64,000 nucleotides of DNA, taken from NCBI RefSeq assembly GCF_009909185.1, contig NZ_JAAAMV010000013.1, forward strand, positions 112,950 to 176,949. The letters are read 5' to 3'. This DNA is from Paenibacillus glycinis (lineage in GTDB: Bacteria; Bacillota; Bacilli; Paenibacillales; Paenibacillaceae). The position numbers and the translations under genes were made by a program. Of this stretch, positions 7,649-16,531 are shown in pieces. Each line of letters starts with the position of its first letter. Position 1 is the first letter of the stretch. Below the pieces are notes generated by a model, which saw nothing but the letters and a program-made list of their open reading frames with translations, did not search any database and had not been told where the DNA came from.

Positions 7649-9028
7649 ATGGTTAAGAAGCTTACTGCAGTGACGGCGGTTGCAATGCTGATGACGGGGG
7701 TGCTTTCGGCTTGCGGAGCGAGCGGCACGAACACGAACGACGCGGCGGACGCGAATGCCAATGCCGGCACGAACGCTGGCGCCAATACGGACAACACCAC
7801 GGCCGGAGCGGACGCGAAGCCCGCGGATGCCGATGCCTCCAAGAAGATCGTCATCAAATACTGGTACGCGTTCGGGGACAAAATCGAAGAAGCGAAGCTC
7901 CACATGGTCGATACCTTCAATAAATCGCAGGACAAAATCGAAGTGGTCGCCGAGCACCAGGGCAACTACGACGACCTTCACGCCAAAGTGCAAGCGGCCT
8001 TCGCGGCCGGAGACGCGCCCGCGGTAACCGATCTCGAGATCTCGTCCACCGGCGTATTCGCCCACTCGGGCATGCTGGAAGAGCTGACGACGTACGCGGA
8101 GCGGGACAAGGAGCAGCTGAAGCTGGATGATTTCAATCCGGGCCTGATGGGCAATGCCTACGTGGACGGCAAGCTGTACGGCCTGCCGTTCATGCGCAGC
8201 ACCCCGATCCTGTACAAGAACGTCACGATGCTCAAGGATGCCGGACTCGACCCGGCCGGGCCGAAGACATGGGACGAGCTGGAGGAATATTCCCGCGTCC
8301 TGAAGGGGAAGGGCAAAGTCGGCATGACCGTGCCGGCCGATATCTGGTACTACGAAGGCCTCGTCGCCCAAAGCGGCGGCCACATGCTGAGCGAAGACGG
8401 CAAATCGGCGGCGTTCAACTCGCCTGAAGGCGTGGCGCCGGTCGAGTTCTGGAAGAAGCTGTCCAGCGAAGGGTTGATCAAGATCCCGATGGGCGACGAA
8501 GCGGGACCGACCGCGGACAAGGACTGGGCCAACCAATTGTCGGCGTTCAAATTCGGCTCGACGGCCGGCGTAACCGGAAGCCTGGAGATCGCCAAGGGCA
8601 ACGGCTTCGAGATGGATACGGCGTTCATGCCGTCGAACGTCAGCTACGGCGTGCCGACCGGCGGCTGCCAATTGGTCATCACGTCGAAGAGCAGCGACGA
8701 AGAGAAGGAAGCGGCGTGGGAATTCCTCAAATGGATGACGTCGAAGGAAAACACCATTTACCAGCATAAGCATGTCGGTTACCTGCCGACCCGGATCTCC
8801 GCCGTGGAGAGCGACGAGCTGAAGGCGCATTTTGCCGAGTTCCCGCAGTTCAAAGTCGCCGTGGACCAGCTGGAGTTCGCCAGACCGCGCCCGATGGAGA
8901 ACGCGTATCCGGAAGTGGCGAAGATCATCAAGGAAGCCATCGAGAAGGCGATTCTCGATCCGAAGGTGTCGCCGCAGGATTCGCTCAACGAAGCCGCGGA
9001 GAAGGCCAACAAGCTGCTGAGCAAATAA
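7649..9028 (+). CDS. ugpB: Lipoprotein solute-binding protein, UgpB-like
   Basis: 459 residues. A lipoprotein signal peptide ends with the lipobox LSAC (Cys22), followed by an Asn/Ala/Thr/Asp-rich linker to about residue 65 and a family 1 (CUT1) extracellular solute-binding fold. GTATTC-style loops seen in UgpB are recognisable in the C-terminal part: KHVGYLPT, then RP and YPEVAKIIKEAI. GGTGGAGGATTAGGGA supports ATG 7649. It is the first gene after the GlpP-type leader and is followed by ATPase, two permeases and a glycerophosphodiesterase, which together suggest sn-glycerol-3-phosphate or glycerophosphodiester as ligand. Without the context it could be any CUT1 sugar binder. Confidence 0.72.
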   Translation: MVKKLTAVTAVAMLMTGVLSACGASGTNTNDAADANANAGTNAGANTDNTTAGADAKPADADASKKIVIKYWYAFGDKIEEAKLHMVDTFNKSQDKIEVVAEHQGNYDDLHAKVQAAFAAGDAPAVTDLEISSTGVFAHSGMLEELTTYAERDKEQLKLDDFNPGLMGNAYVDGKLYGLPFMRSTPILYKNVTMLKDAGLDPAGPKTWDELEEYSRVLKGKGKVGMTVPADIWYYEGLVAQSGGHMLSEDGKSAAFNSPEGVAPVEFWKKLSSEGLIKIPMGDEAGPTADKDWANQLSAFKFGSTAGVTGSLEIAKGNGFEMDTAFMPSNVSYGVPTGGCQLVITSKSSDEEKEAAWEFLKWMTSKENTIYQHKHVGYLPTRISAVESDELKAHFAEFPQFKVAVDQLEFARPRPMENAYPEVAKIIKEAIEKAILDPKVSPQDSLNEAAEKANKLLSK

Positions 9029-9188
9029 ACGCGGCACGCGCGTCCGAGGACCCGGCGCCATCGCGCGGCCGGGCTTGTCCCTCCCTGTTTACTGTATTTA
9101 CTGCGGCAATTGCCGAAGCTGCGGAGGAGCCTTTCGCTTGGGCGGAAGTCTTCTCCTTCTTATCCTACGAGCGGAGAGGTACCACCTT

Positions 9189-10103
9189 ATGTACAACGAG
9201 AATTGGCTGTCTGCGATCAAAGTCGTGATATTCGATATGGACGGAACGCTTTATCAGGAAGATACGTTCCTGGAGCGGTACATCCGGTATTTGCTGGAAG
9301 GAACGGAGCACGAGGAGGCGACCGACGAGGCCATGCGCCTCGGACGGGCGATTATCGCGGGTGAGCATGCGATCGGGTTCGGCCATTTCTACCATATGCG
9401 GGATGACGTGGGGCTGGTGCTGGAAGGCGAGCGTTTCGTCCGGGGCTTTACTTGGGAAGGGGCCGCGATCGAGGAGGGGACTATCCGCGAATACGGGGCA
9501 TTCTCCGAGCAGGCGGTTCATCTGATTCCGATCGGCGACCCTTGGGGAGTCGTGACGGCGCTCGGCCGCAAATACCGGCTGCCCGAGTCCAAATTAAGAT
9601 CGGCCTTCGACCGGGTCCGCCAGGAGATGCTCCTTCCCCCGCATCGATTCGAGCGCCATGACAAGCTGTTCGAGGCCTTGGAAGCCCTCGGCGCCGTCGA
9701 CAAGAAGATCCTCTTGACCAACACCCATTTCGAGTCGGGCATCGCGTTCATGGGCTATATGGGCATCCGCCATTTGTTCGACGACGTGGTCTGCGGCGCG
9801 AATAAACCTGCCGGGCTTCACGCGTATTTCAACGCGCTGCTTGCGCAAGGCTACCAAGCGCACGAGATATTGTCGATCGGGGATAACCCGTGGAACGACC
9901 TGCATCCGGCCAAGAAGCTGGGAGGCAGAACGTGCATGATCTCCCCTTACCCGAGCGGCGATCCGGAGATCTGGGATCTGAGGCTGCGCCGTCTGGACGA
10001 GTTGGAGCAGCTCATGCGCGCGATTCAAGAATCCATCACAAGGAGGAACAGAGCGGATGGCCAAGATCGAGCTGAAGCATATCAGCAAGAAGTTCAAGGA
10101 TGA
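9189..10103 (+). CDS. HAD-superfamily hydrolase within the Ugp-type operon
   Basis: 304 residues. HAD motif I is FDMDGTLY (Asp16, Asp18), motif II is LLTNTH and the late acidic motif is GDNPWND. A helical cap occupies about residues 30-150. ATG 9189 follows GAGAGG; longer frames starting near 9075 lack a ribosome binding site. Its 3' end overlaps the ATPase gene by 47 bp, so it is embedded in the transporter operon between the binding protein and ATPase. Inference: it may dephosphorylate glycerol 3-phosphate or another product of glycerophosphodiester breakdown. HAD members are not a usual part of ugp operons. Confidence 0.8.
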   Translation: MYNENWLSAIKVVIFDMDGTLYQEDTFLERYIRYLLEGTEHEEATDEAMRLGRAIIAGEHAIGFGHFYHMRDDVGLVLEGERFVRGFTWEGAAIEEGTIREYGAFSEQAVHLIPIGDPWGVVTALGRKYRLPESKLRSAFDRVRQEMLLPPHRFERHDKLFEALEALGAVDKKILLTNTHFESGIAFMGYMGIRHLFDDVVCGANKPAGLHAYFNALLAQGYQAHEILSIGDNPWNDLHPAKKLGGRTCMISPYPSGDPEIWDLRLRRLDELEQLMRAIQESITRRNRADGQDRAEAYQQEVQG

Positions 10104-11127
10104 GACCGTCATCGAGGATCTTAACCTGACCATCAAGGACGGGTCGTTCACCGTGCTCGTCGGGCCGTCGGGCTGCGGCAAATCCACGACGCTGCGCATG
10201 GTGGCGGGGCTGGAGAAGCAGACGGGCGGCGAGATCTGGATCGACGACGAATGCGTGAACGATACGCCGCCGGGGCTGCGGGACGTCGCCATGGTGTTTC
10301 AGAATTACGCCCTGTACCCGACCATGAGCGTGCGCGGCAATATCGAATTCGGGCTCAAGAACAGAGGCATCGCGAAGCGCGAGCGCGAGAAGCTGATCGC
10401 GGATATCTCCGAGATCGTCGGCTTGACGCCGCATCTGAACAAGAAGCCGCAGAACCTCTCCGGCGGACAGCGCCAGCGGGTAGCGCTTGCCCGGGCGATG
10501 GTGAAGCAGCCGAAGGTATTCATTCTCGACGAGCCCCTGTCCAACCTGGACGCCAAGCTGCGCAACCAGATGCGGACCGAGCTCATCCAGCTGCACAAGC
10601 GTCTTGGCACCACCTTCGTCTACGTGACGCATGATCAGGTCGAAGCGATGTCGATGGGCGACGAGATCGTCGTCATGAACAAGGGCGTCATCCAGCAGGC
10701 GGACACGCCGATGAAGCTCTATCACGATCCGGCCAACCGGTTCACCGCGGAGTTCATCGGGACGCCGGCGATGAACATGATGAATGGGCAGGATCTGCAA
10801 GGGATCGAGATTCGTTCGGCCGCCGCCGTCGGCCATGTCGGATTCCGTCCGGAGCAGGCGCTGATCGGCGCCGGCGCGGAGATCGAAGGGTACGAGATCG
10901 AGGGCGAGATTCTGACCCGGGAGAGCCTCGGGGCGGAGAATATCTATCAGATCCAGTCCCGGACCGGCGTCTTCTTCGTCAAAACCTTCCTCGCGCCGCT
11001 CGAGACGGCCGCCCGCGTGAAGGTGACGATTCCGTACGGCCAGCTCTATTATTTCGGGCTGAACGGCGAACGGCTGCGCGGCGTCGAGGCGAGCTCGAAG
11101 CGCCTGGCCGCGGCTGGGGGCAGATAA
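10057..11127 (+). CDS. ugpC: CUT1 ABC transporter ATP-binding protein, UgpC/MsmX type
   Basis: 356 residues. Walker A is GPSGCGKST at about 36-44, the signature LSGGQRQR at about 134-141, Walker B FILDEP, and the switch histidine is in THDQ. A C-terminal TOBE/OB regulatory domain (from about residue 240) is present but has a short, diverged first half. AAGGAGGAAC supports ATG 10057. Energises import through the two downstream permeases at the cytoplasmic face of the membrane. In Bacillales such ATPases are often shared, so it may also serve the ATPase-less transporter at 50927-54072. Confidence 0.88.
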   Translation: MAKIELKHISKKFKDETVIEDLNLTIKDGSFTVLVGPSGCGKSTTLRMVAGLEKQTGGEIWIDDECVNDTPPGLRDVAMVFQNYALYPTMSVRGNIEFGLKNRGIAKREREKLIADISEIVGLTPHLNKKPQNLSGGQRQRVALARAMVKQPKVFILDEPLSNLDAKLRNQMRTELIQLHKRLGTTFVYVTHDQVEAMSMGDEIVVMNKGVIQQADTPMKLYHDPANRFTAEFIGTPAMNMMNGQDLQGIEIRSAAAVGHVGFRPEQALIGAGAEIEGYEIEGEILTRESLGAENIYQIQSRTGVFFVKTFLAPLETAARVKVTIPYGQLYYFGLNGERLRGVEASSKRLAAAGGR

Positions 11128-11128
11128 G

Positions 11129-12001
11129 ATGCGCACCTGGGAAAAGCTGCGTCCGTACAGCATGGTCGCGCCGGCGATTATCGTGTTCTCGCTGTTCTTC
11201 ATCTATCCGATCTTCTACATGATCTACCTGAGCTTGTTCGACTGGAATTTCGTCAGCCCGACCAAGACCTTCGTGGGCATCCAGAACTTCAAGGACCTGC
11301 TGACGGACCCGGATTTCCGGCAGGTCCTCACCAATACCTCGATCTATACGCTGCTCACGGTGACGCTCACGACCGGACTCGCGCTGCTCCTCGCGCTGTG
11401 GCTGAATCGCAAAAGCTTCTTCCACGGGTTCGTGCAGGGCGCGATCTTCAGTCCGCATATCATCTCGCTCGTGTCCATCTCGCTGCTGTGGAGCTGGCTG
11501 ATGGATCCCGAATACGGGCTGCTGAACTGGGTGATCGGACTCGCGGGCTTCGGCAAGCTGGATTGGCTGTCCCATCCGAGCACGTCGCTCGTCTCGCTCG
11601 TGATCGTGGCCGTCTGGAAGGGGCTCGGCTACAATACGCTGGTGTTCATCGCGGGGCTGCAGAGCATCCCGCCGGATATCTACGAAGCGGCTTCCCTGGA
11701 CCGTTCCAAGCCATGGACGACCTTCTCGAAGCTGATCCTGCCCATGCTGTCGCCGTCGATCTTCTTCCTGGTGATCATCAACATGATCGGATCGTTCCAG
11801 GTGTTCGAGACGATCGCGATCATGACGCAGGGCGGACCGGTCAATTCCACCAATACGCTGGTCTATTACATCTATGAGTACGGATTCCGGTTCTTCAAGA
11901 TCGGCTATGCCTCCGCGGCCGGCGTCATCCTGCTGGTCATCGTCGGAATCCTCACGATCATCTACTTCAAGCTGTTGTCGAATCGCGTTCATTACCGTTA
12001 G
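11129..12001 (+). CDS. ugpA: ABC transporter permease, UgpA-like
   Basis: 290 residues, about six transmembrane segments beginning with MVAPAIIVFSLFFIYPIFYM. The EAA-loop motif that docks the ATPase reads EAASLDRSKPWTTF-SKLILP at about 190-210. It starts one base after the ATPase stop and is followed six bases later by the second permease, so the order ugpC-ugpA-ugpE is compact. This family (MalF-like, CUT1) forms a heterodimeric channel with the next protein. Confidence 0.85.
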   Translation: MRTWEKLRPYSMVAPAIIVFSLFFIYPIFYMIYLSLFDWNFVSPTKTFVGIQNFKDLLTDPDFRQVLTNTSIYTLLTVTLTTGLALLLALWLNRKSFFHGFVQGAIFSPHIISLVSISLLWSWLMDPEYGLLNWVIGLAGFGKLDWLSHPSTSLVSLVIVAVWKGLGYNTLVFIAGLQSIPPDIYEAASLDRSKPWTTFSKLILPMLSPSIFFLVIINMIGSFQVFETIAIMTQGGPVNSTNTLVYYIYEYGFRFFKIGYASAAGVILLVIVGILTIIYFKLLSNRVHYR

Positions 12002-12016
12002 GAAGAGGTGAAGCTC

Positions 12017-12934
12017 TTGGAAAGCGTAGACAATACGATCGGCAATATCGGAACCGCCGCCGCAGGCAGCCAGCGGAGCTACGTGCGTACCCGCAAAGCG
12101 ATGATCCGGCAAACGATGACCGCCATTCTGCGCGTCATCAACACGGTCTGCCTGCTGGCGCTGGTGCTGGTCTTCGCGCTGCCGTTCATCTGGATGGTCT
12201 CCACTTCGCTCAAGACGCTGCCGGAGACGATGATTTTCCCGCCGCGGTGGATTCCGACCGATCCCGTCTGGCAAAATTACGCGGACGCCTGGAACACGGG
12301 ACCGTTCCTGCGGTATTTCACGAACAGCATCATCATCGCGGGGGGCATCCTGATCCTGCAGATGCTGACGATCATTCCGGCCTCGTACGCGTTCGCCCGG
12401 TACCGGTTCGCGGGCTCGAGCTTCCTGTTCGGGATCGTCATGGTCACGCTCATGATTCCGGCCCAGCTGATCTTCCTGCCCGTGTACCTGGAGCTGAGCG
12501 CCTTCAAGCTGCTGAATACGCATCTTGGCCTGATCCTGCCCTTCGCGTCCAGCGCCTTCGGCATCTTCATGCTGCGGCAGGCGTTCATGCAAATCTCGGA
12601 CGAGCTGATCGAAGCGGCGCGGCTGGATCAGGCGGCCGAATGGAAGATCATCCTGCGGATCATGGTGCCGCTGGTGAAGCCGGTGCTCGTCACCTTCGCG
12701 TTGTTCAGCTTCATCGCCCATTGGAACGATTACTTCTGGCCGCTCGTCATGACCACCAACGAGACGGCAAGGACGCTGCCGCTCGGCATCGCCAAGATCC
12801 GGGAAGTCGAAGGCGTCGCGACCTGGAATGTCCTGATGGCCGGCAACCTGATTCTGGTCACGCCGATCCTGATCGTCTTCTTCTTGTCGCAGCGGCAGAT
12901 CATCAAGGCGTTCGTGTATAACGGCGTAAAATAA
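12017..12934 (+). CDS. ugpE: ABC transporter permease, UgpE-like
   Basis: About 305 residues. A hydrophilic N-terminal stretch of about 40 residues precedes six transmembrane segments; the EAA-loop reads EAARLDQAAEWKIILRIMVP. TTG 12017 is chosen because GGAAGAGGTG lies six bases upstream; an in-frame GTG at 12008 is inside that ribosome binding site. The C-terminal QRQIIKAFVYNGVK is typical of MalG/UgpE proteins, which normally end in a G-x-x-K/G tail. Partner of the upstream permease. Confidence 0.85.
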   Translation: MESVDNTIGNIGTAAAGSQRSYVRTRKAMIRQTMTAILRVINTVCLLALVLVFALPFIWMVSTSLKTLPETMIFPPRWIPTDPVWQNYADAWNTGPFLRYFTNSIIIAGGILILQMLTIIPASYAFARYRFAGSSFLFGIVMVTLMIPAQLIFLPVYLELSAFKLLNTHLGLILPFASSAFGIFMLRQAFMQISDELIEAARLDQAAEWKIILRIMVPLVKPVLVTFALFSFIAHWNDYFWPLVMTTNETARTLPLGIAKIREVEGVATWNVLMAGNLILVTPILIVFFLSQRQIIKAFVYNGVK

Positions 12935-12960
12935 GAGCATGAGAAGGGATGAATGAAATC

Positions 12961-13701
12961 ATGGTAACGATCGTAGCACACCGCGGATGTTCGGGCGTCG
13001 CGCCCGAGAATACGATGGCGGCGTTCAAGCTGGCGCTCGGCGAGCCGGATATCGCGATCATCGAGCTGGACGTGCACCTGTCCAAGGACGGCGTGCCCGT
13101 CGTCATTCACGATCATACGCTGGACCGGACGACGAACGGTTCGGGCCTGGTCCAGGCGTATACGCTGGAAGAGCTGCGCCAACTGGATGCGGGCGGCAAG
13201 TTCGCGCCCGAATTCGCGGCAGAGCGGATTCCGACGCTCGAAGACGTGCTGGAGCTCGCGAAGGGACGCTGCAAGCTGCATGTGGAGCTGAAGATGCTGG
13301 CCAATGAATACGCGGGGATCGAGGAGAAGGTCGTCTCGCTGATTCAGCGGCATGGCATGCAGGACGAGGTCGTGCTCTCGTCCTTCAATCACGACTCCAT
13401 GAAGCGGGCGTACGGGCTGGACCCTTCGATCGCGACGGGCCTGATCTTCCTCGGCAAGCCGACGCTGCTCGCGGAGCAGCTTCGTTATACGGGGGCAACG
13501 AGCGTGTCGATGCATTATGCGTTCATGACGCCCGAGCTGGCAGAAGAGATGGCAGTTCTCGGGATCGACCTAGGCGTCTGGACGGTAGACGAGCCGGAGG
13601 TGCTGGCGCGGATCATCAAGGCGTATCCGGGGATGCGGATTACGACGAATTACCCGGACCGGGTGCTGCGGATCGTGTGGGGCGATGGGGTACGGGCTTA
13701 G
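12961..13701 (+). CDS. Glycerophosphodiester phosphodiesterase (UgpQ-like, cytoplasmic)
   Basis: 246 residues with a complete GDPD TIM barrel: AHRG at the N-terminus (general acid/base histidine), ENT, the metal ligands of IELDVHLSKDG and the second catalytic histidine in VIHDHTLDRTT, then HVELK. No signal peptide, so it acts inside the cell like UgpQ, cleaving imported glycerophosphodiesters to glycerol 3-phosphate and an alcohol. ATG 12949 is possible, but the ribosome binding site AGAAGGG abuts it, so ATG 12961 is preferred. Last gene of the operon. Its product glycerol 3-phosphate is the GlpP inducer, which would close a positive loop. Confidence 0.9.
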   Translation: MVTIVAHRGCSGVAPENTMAAFKLALGEPDIAIIELDVHLSKDGVPVVIHDHTLDRTTNGSGLVQAYTLEELRQLDAGGKFAPEFAAERIPTLEDVLELAKGRCKLHVELKMLANEYAGIEEKVVSLIQRHGMQDEVVLSSFNHDSMKRAYGLDPSIATGLIFLGKPTLLAEQLRYTGATSVSMHYAFMTPELAEEMAVLGIDLGVWTVDEPEVLARIIKAYPGMRITTNYPDRVLRIVWGDGVRA

Positions 13702-13750
13702 GCGAATCGCTTGGAATACGATGTAAGAATAAGGAATTGCTGTTCGGCAA

Positions 13751-13776
13751 GCCGGCCCTATTAGGGTCGGTTTTTT
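13751..13776 (+). terminator. Terminator of the Ugp-type operon
   Basis: CCGGCCC pairs with GGGTCGG (one G-T pair) around a five-base loop and is followed by six T residues at 13771-13776. It lies 50 bp after the GDPD stop. Confidence 0.8.
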
Positions 13777-13789
13777 CGATTCCAGTATG

Positions 13790-13798
13790 TGGTACGAT
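13790..13798 (+). promoter_or_regulatory. Candidate extended -10 promoter
   Basis: TGG-TACGAT gives an extended -10 (TGn) element 64 bp before the hypothetical gene. There is no good -35, so support is modest. Confidence 0.3.
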
Positions 13799-13861
13799 TG
13801 CGGTATATGGATTCGGAGTATGAGGTTGAATATCGCAAGGCGATAGAACTGGAGGCGTGTC

Positions 13862-14851
13862 ATGGGACAAAGGGCGAATCTGCTTATTGCCAACCATCAT
13901 TCGTATGAATTGTACTACAGCCATTGGTGCGCGAACACGCTGCCGACCGATTTGTTTTGGGGAGCGGAGCATGCCCTCCGATTTATCCGCATGCAGACCA
14001 AGGTCGACGAGTCGGGCTGGTTGAACGAGATATGGGCGGAAGGCGGAGCCGTTCTGGATATAGACCGGAAGAAGCTTCTGTTCTACGGAGGCGAGGATAT
14101 CCGTTACGACGTTCCGCTGCGTGATCTTCATCTGGCTTGCATGAGAAGCGTCTGGCAAGGATGGGAAATCGATTGGGCACATGAAGGGATCGCGGACTTA
14201 GCGTCTTATGTAGGGGTTGCCAAAGAAACGGTCTTAAAGGAGAAGAAAGCCGGCGCGCCGGATACAAGCCTGGCGCCGCCCGAAGAGAGAACCTGGGTTG
14301 ACACCGCGGCCAGCGTGAAGTTCCCGGATGACGAGCTTCTCGTCTTTCCCTTGAGCGATGGGATCAAGCCGTATTTATTCGCGGGCCCCGCGATGGTCGA
14401 CAAGATTGATCGGGCTCATGGTTACCGTGCGCTTGCGCTGCGTGAATGGACTGAGAATTTTCCGACCGGCGGCTTCCATTTGGATATCGGAGCGAAGAGC
14501 TTGGCGTTCTGGCATGCGGATGATCTTCCGAATATTGCCGAGCAGATTAGGCGAGCATGGCCGTCCTGGACAATCGTGAATCATTTTGATCGCTATGCGG
14601 CCCACGCCGCGCTTACGAACGGCAAGTTGCAATTCCAAGCCATCGAGCCGAGCAGGCTGGCGGGGAACGTAAGATCATTGCTGCTGGGGGACGCCTCCAA
14701 TCCGGTGGATGCGTTAGCGGAATTTATCAAGACCAAGGCAGACGAAGGGAGCACGATCGCGATAAACCCGAATGCTTTGAAACATGATCGTCATGAACTG
14801 CCGAGATATGTGAAGGAATCGATCGTGAATGCGGCATTGGCGTCGTTATAA
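13862..14851 (+). CDS. Conserved hypothetical protein
   Basis: 329 residues, soluble, no signal peptide or membrane segment. I do not recognise a characterised domain. Notable segments are a tyrosine/histidine/tryptophan-rich N-terminus (HHSYELYYSHWCANTLP), FWGAEHALRFIR, GWLNEIWAEGGAVLDIDRKKLLFYGGED and GWEIDWAHEGIADLASYVG. The last of these reads like the self-describing 'how the protein looks at its own side' of small Bacillales families with WGxE and WAHEG motifs, but no function is known to me. GGAGGCGTGTC supports ATG 13862. It is a single transcription unit between a terminator and the L,D-transpeptidase. Confidence 0.75.
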   Translation: MGQRANLLIANHHSYELYYSHWCANTLPTDLFWGAEHALRFIRMQTKVDESGWLNEIWAEGGAVLDIDRKKLLFYGGEDIRYDVPLRDLHLACMRSVWQGWEIDWAHEGIADLASYVGVAKETVLKEKKAGAPDTSLAPPEERTWVDTAASVKFPDDELLVFPLSDGIKPYLFAGPAMVDKIDRAHGYRALALREWTENFPTGGFHLDIGAKSLAFWHADDLPNIAEQIRRAWPSWTIVNHFDRYAAHAALTNGKLQFQAIEPSRLAGNVRSLLLGDASNPVDALAEFIKTKADEGSTIAINPNALKHDRHELPRYVKESIVNAALASL

Positions 14852-15163
14852 GACCATGTGCTCGCTATTTTTGCGGATGTGGAGGAAATCGGGATATCGA
14901 ACGCCTAAGCGCTGCGAACAGGAGGACAAAGCGCCGAAAATATACTACTTTAGGATAATAATAGAACAATCAATCGCATGATGCATAATACCCGATAGTG
15001 GTATTAATAGAGGTTCCAAAGCACCTGATAAAGGCGCGTGCTCGCCGTGCGTTCCTACTACCGGCTCAATTCTCCGCCGCGTCTGCCGAATAAAAAGGAT
15101 TTCTGCCGAAGGATGACGAATGCTTGCAGCCGCAATTTATTCCGGCAGAAGGTGTGATCGACG
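14852..15163. other. 312-bp intergenic region, no gene seen
   Basis: I see no convincing gene or riboswitch. An inverted repeat TTCTGCCG (15101-15108) and CGGCAGAA (15143-15150) brackets 34 bases and ends at the ribosome binding site of the next gene, so a translational control hairpin is conceivable. The region is relatively AT-rich around 14935-15010, where a promoter would be expected. Confidence 0.4.
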
Positions 15164-16198
15164 GTGGGCAGGCAGACGAAGTGGGTCTTTTGTATGGTGA
15201 TGGCATTATTCGTATTGGCGAGTTATCCGAGCATTTCGCACGCGGGGGAAAGCAAAGAAAGCTTCATCAGCATTTCGTACGACATCAAGCCGGGGGAGAC
15301 GCTGTACGCCATCTCTAAAAAGTTTTATTTGACCGGCGATTACGAGCAGGTCGCGCGGTTGAACGGATTGAATCCGAAGGCGAGCCTGAAGGCGGGCACG
15401 ACGCTCAAGCTGTCGAATCCGCTGGTGATGGACCAATATACGGTCAAATCCGGCGATACGTTGTTCGCGATCACCAATCGCTATTTCAGCCGCGACCATT
15501 ATCTGAGCGCGCTGATGGCTTATAATCGGATATCGGATCCGAACACGGGCTTGAAGCTGGGCATGGCGCTGCGCGTGCCGCTTCCTTCGGGGGAAGGCAG
15601 GCATACCGTGCTCAAGGGCGACACCTTGTACAGCCTGTCCGCGCGGTACTTCAAGGCGCAGGATTACCGGGAGGCGATCGCCCAGTCCAACGGCATTCCG
15701 CCCGCGGGCTCGATTAAAGCGGGACAAGTCTTGGAAATTCCGAACCCGTATTATTACGCGACCGGCGCCGGCGCGGCAGCTCCAGCGGCGCCGGTCACGA
15801 TCGCGGCGCCAACCAAGGCATATGCCATCGAGATCGACATCAAGCAAAACAAGCTGTACGTGTCTGCCGGCGGGAAAGTCGAGAAAAGCTTCGCGATCGC
15901 GAGCGGCAGGCAGGGGCTGACGCCGATCGGCAGCTTCGAGATCGTCACGAAGATCAAGAATCCGTGGTATTCGGCCAAGGGCATTCCCGGCGGAGACCCG
16001 GCCAATCCGCTGGGCAGCCGGTGGCTGGGGCTTAGCGTCCCGAATACCGAGGGCACGACTTACGGCATTCATGGCACGAATGCGCCGACGTCGATTGGTA
16101 AGAGCGTCAGCGCCGGCTGCATCCGGATGAACAACGCGGACGTCGAGTGGTTGTTCGACATGATCCCGACGGGGACGAAGGTCAAGATTCATGCCTGA
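15164..16198 (+). CDS. Secreted LysM / L,D-transpeptidase (YkuD) protein
   Basis: 344 residues. A signal peptide (about residues 1-27, ending SHA) is followed by three LysM peptidoglycan-binding repeats at roughly 38-83, 90-138 and 145-190 (YDIKPGETLYAIS, YTVKSGDTLFAIT, HTVLKGDTLYSLS), an Ala/Pro linker and a C-terminal YkuD domain. The catalytic motif is HGTNAP followed by SAGCIRM, with the nucleophilic cysteine. It makes 3-3 cross-links in, or attaches proteins to, peptidoglycan outside the membrane. GTG 15164 follows AGAAGGTG and gives a proper signal peptide; ATG 15194 would truncate it. Confidence 0.92.
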   Translation: MGRQTKWVFCMVMALFVLASYPSISHAGESKESFISISYDIKPGETLYAISKKFYLTGDYEQVARLNGLNPKASLKAGTTLKLSNPLVMDQYTVKSGDTLFAITNRYFSRDHYLSALMAYNRISDPNTGLKLGMALRVPLPSGEGRHTVLKGDTLYSLSARYFKAQDYREAIAQSNGIPPAGSIKAGQVLEIPNPYYYATGAGAAAPAAPVTIAAPTKAYAIEIDIKQNKLYVSAGGKVEKSFAIASGRQGLTPIGSFEIVTKIKNPWYSAKGIPGGDPANPLGSRWLGLSVPNTEGTTYGIHGTNAPTSIGKSVSAGCIRMNNADVEWLFDMIPTGTKVKIHA

Positions 16199-16291
16199 GG
16201 AGGCTGACGGGTCAGGTTAGGAACCTTGCCGACAAGCCGGCGTGGCTTACGTGAAGCAAGCGGGCATCGTGCAAGGGAAGCAACAGGGCAT

Positions 16292-16327
16292 AAAGGGGGA
16301 CGCGAAAGATTCGCGCCTCCCTTTTAT
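16292..16327 (+). terminator. Terminator after the L,D-transpeptidase gene
   Basis: AAAGGGGGACGCGAA pairs with TTCGCGCCTCCCTTTT around an AGA loop. It lies about 95 bp after the stop; the stem ends in a four-T tract. Confidence 0.7.
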
Positions 16328-16365
16328 GTTGTCATATCGTTCAAGGCGCCCATAACGGGCGAATG

Positions 16366-16397
16366 AAACCGCGAAAGCAGGATGCTTCGCGGTTTTT
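16366..16397 (+). terminator. Second terminator in the same gap
   Basis: AAACCGCGAA (16366-16375) pairs with TTCGCGGTTT (16386-16395) and runs into TTTTT. No gene lies between it and the terminator at 16292, so it is a backup or the remnant of a lost small gene. The remaining gap 16398-16531 holds no other recognised element. Confidence 0.65.
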
Positions 16398-16531
16398 GCT
16401 GTTTCCCGGCGGGCTTTCATTATTCTTTTATTCGGCTTCGATAGACTTGGCTAAGGAAGGCTGCCTTTTTGCCCATAAGTCCACGGCGCTTGAGCGAATA
16501 GCGCCGCGTTAGATTCAGAGGAGGAAGAAAC

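Noticed and set aside
14880..15150. c-di-AMP (ydaO) riboswitch before the LysM gene
   Set aside because: Such switches often precede wall enzymes, but I could not find the conserved core here.
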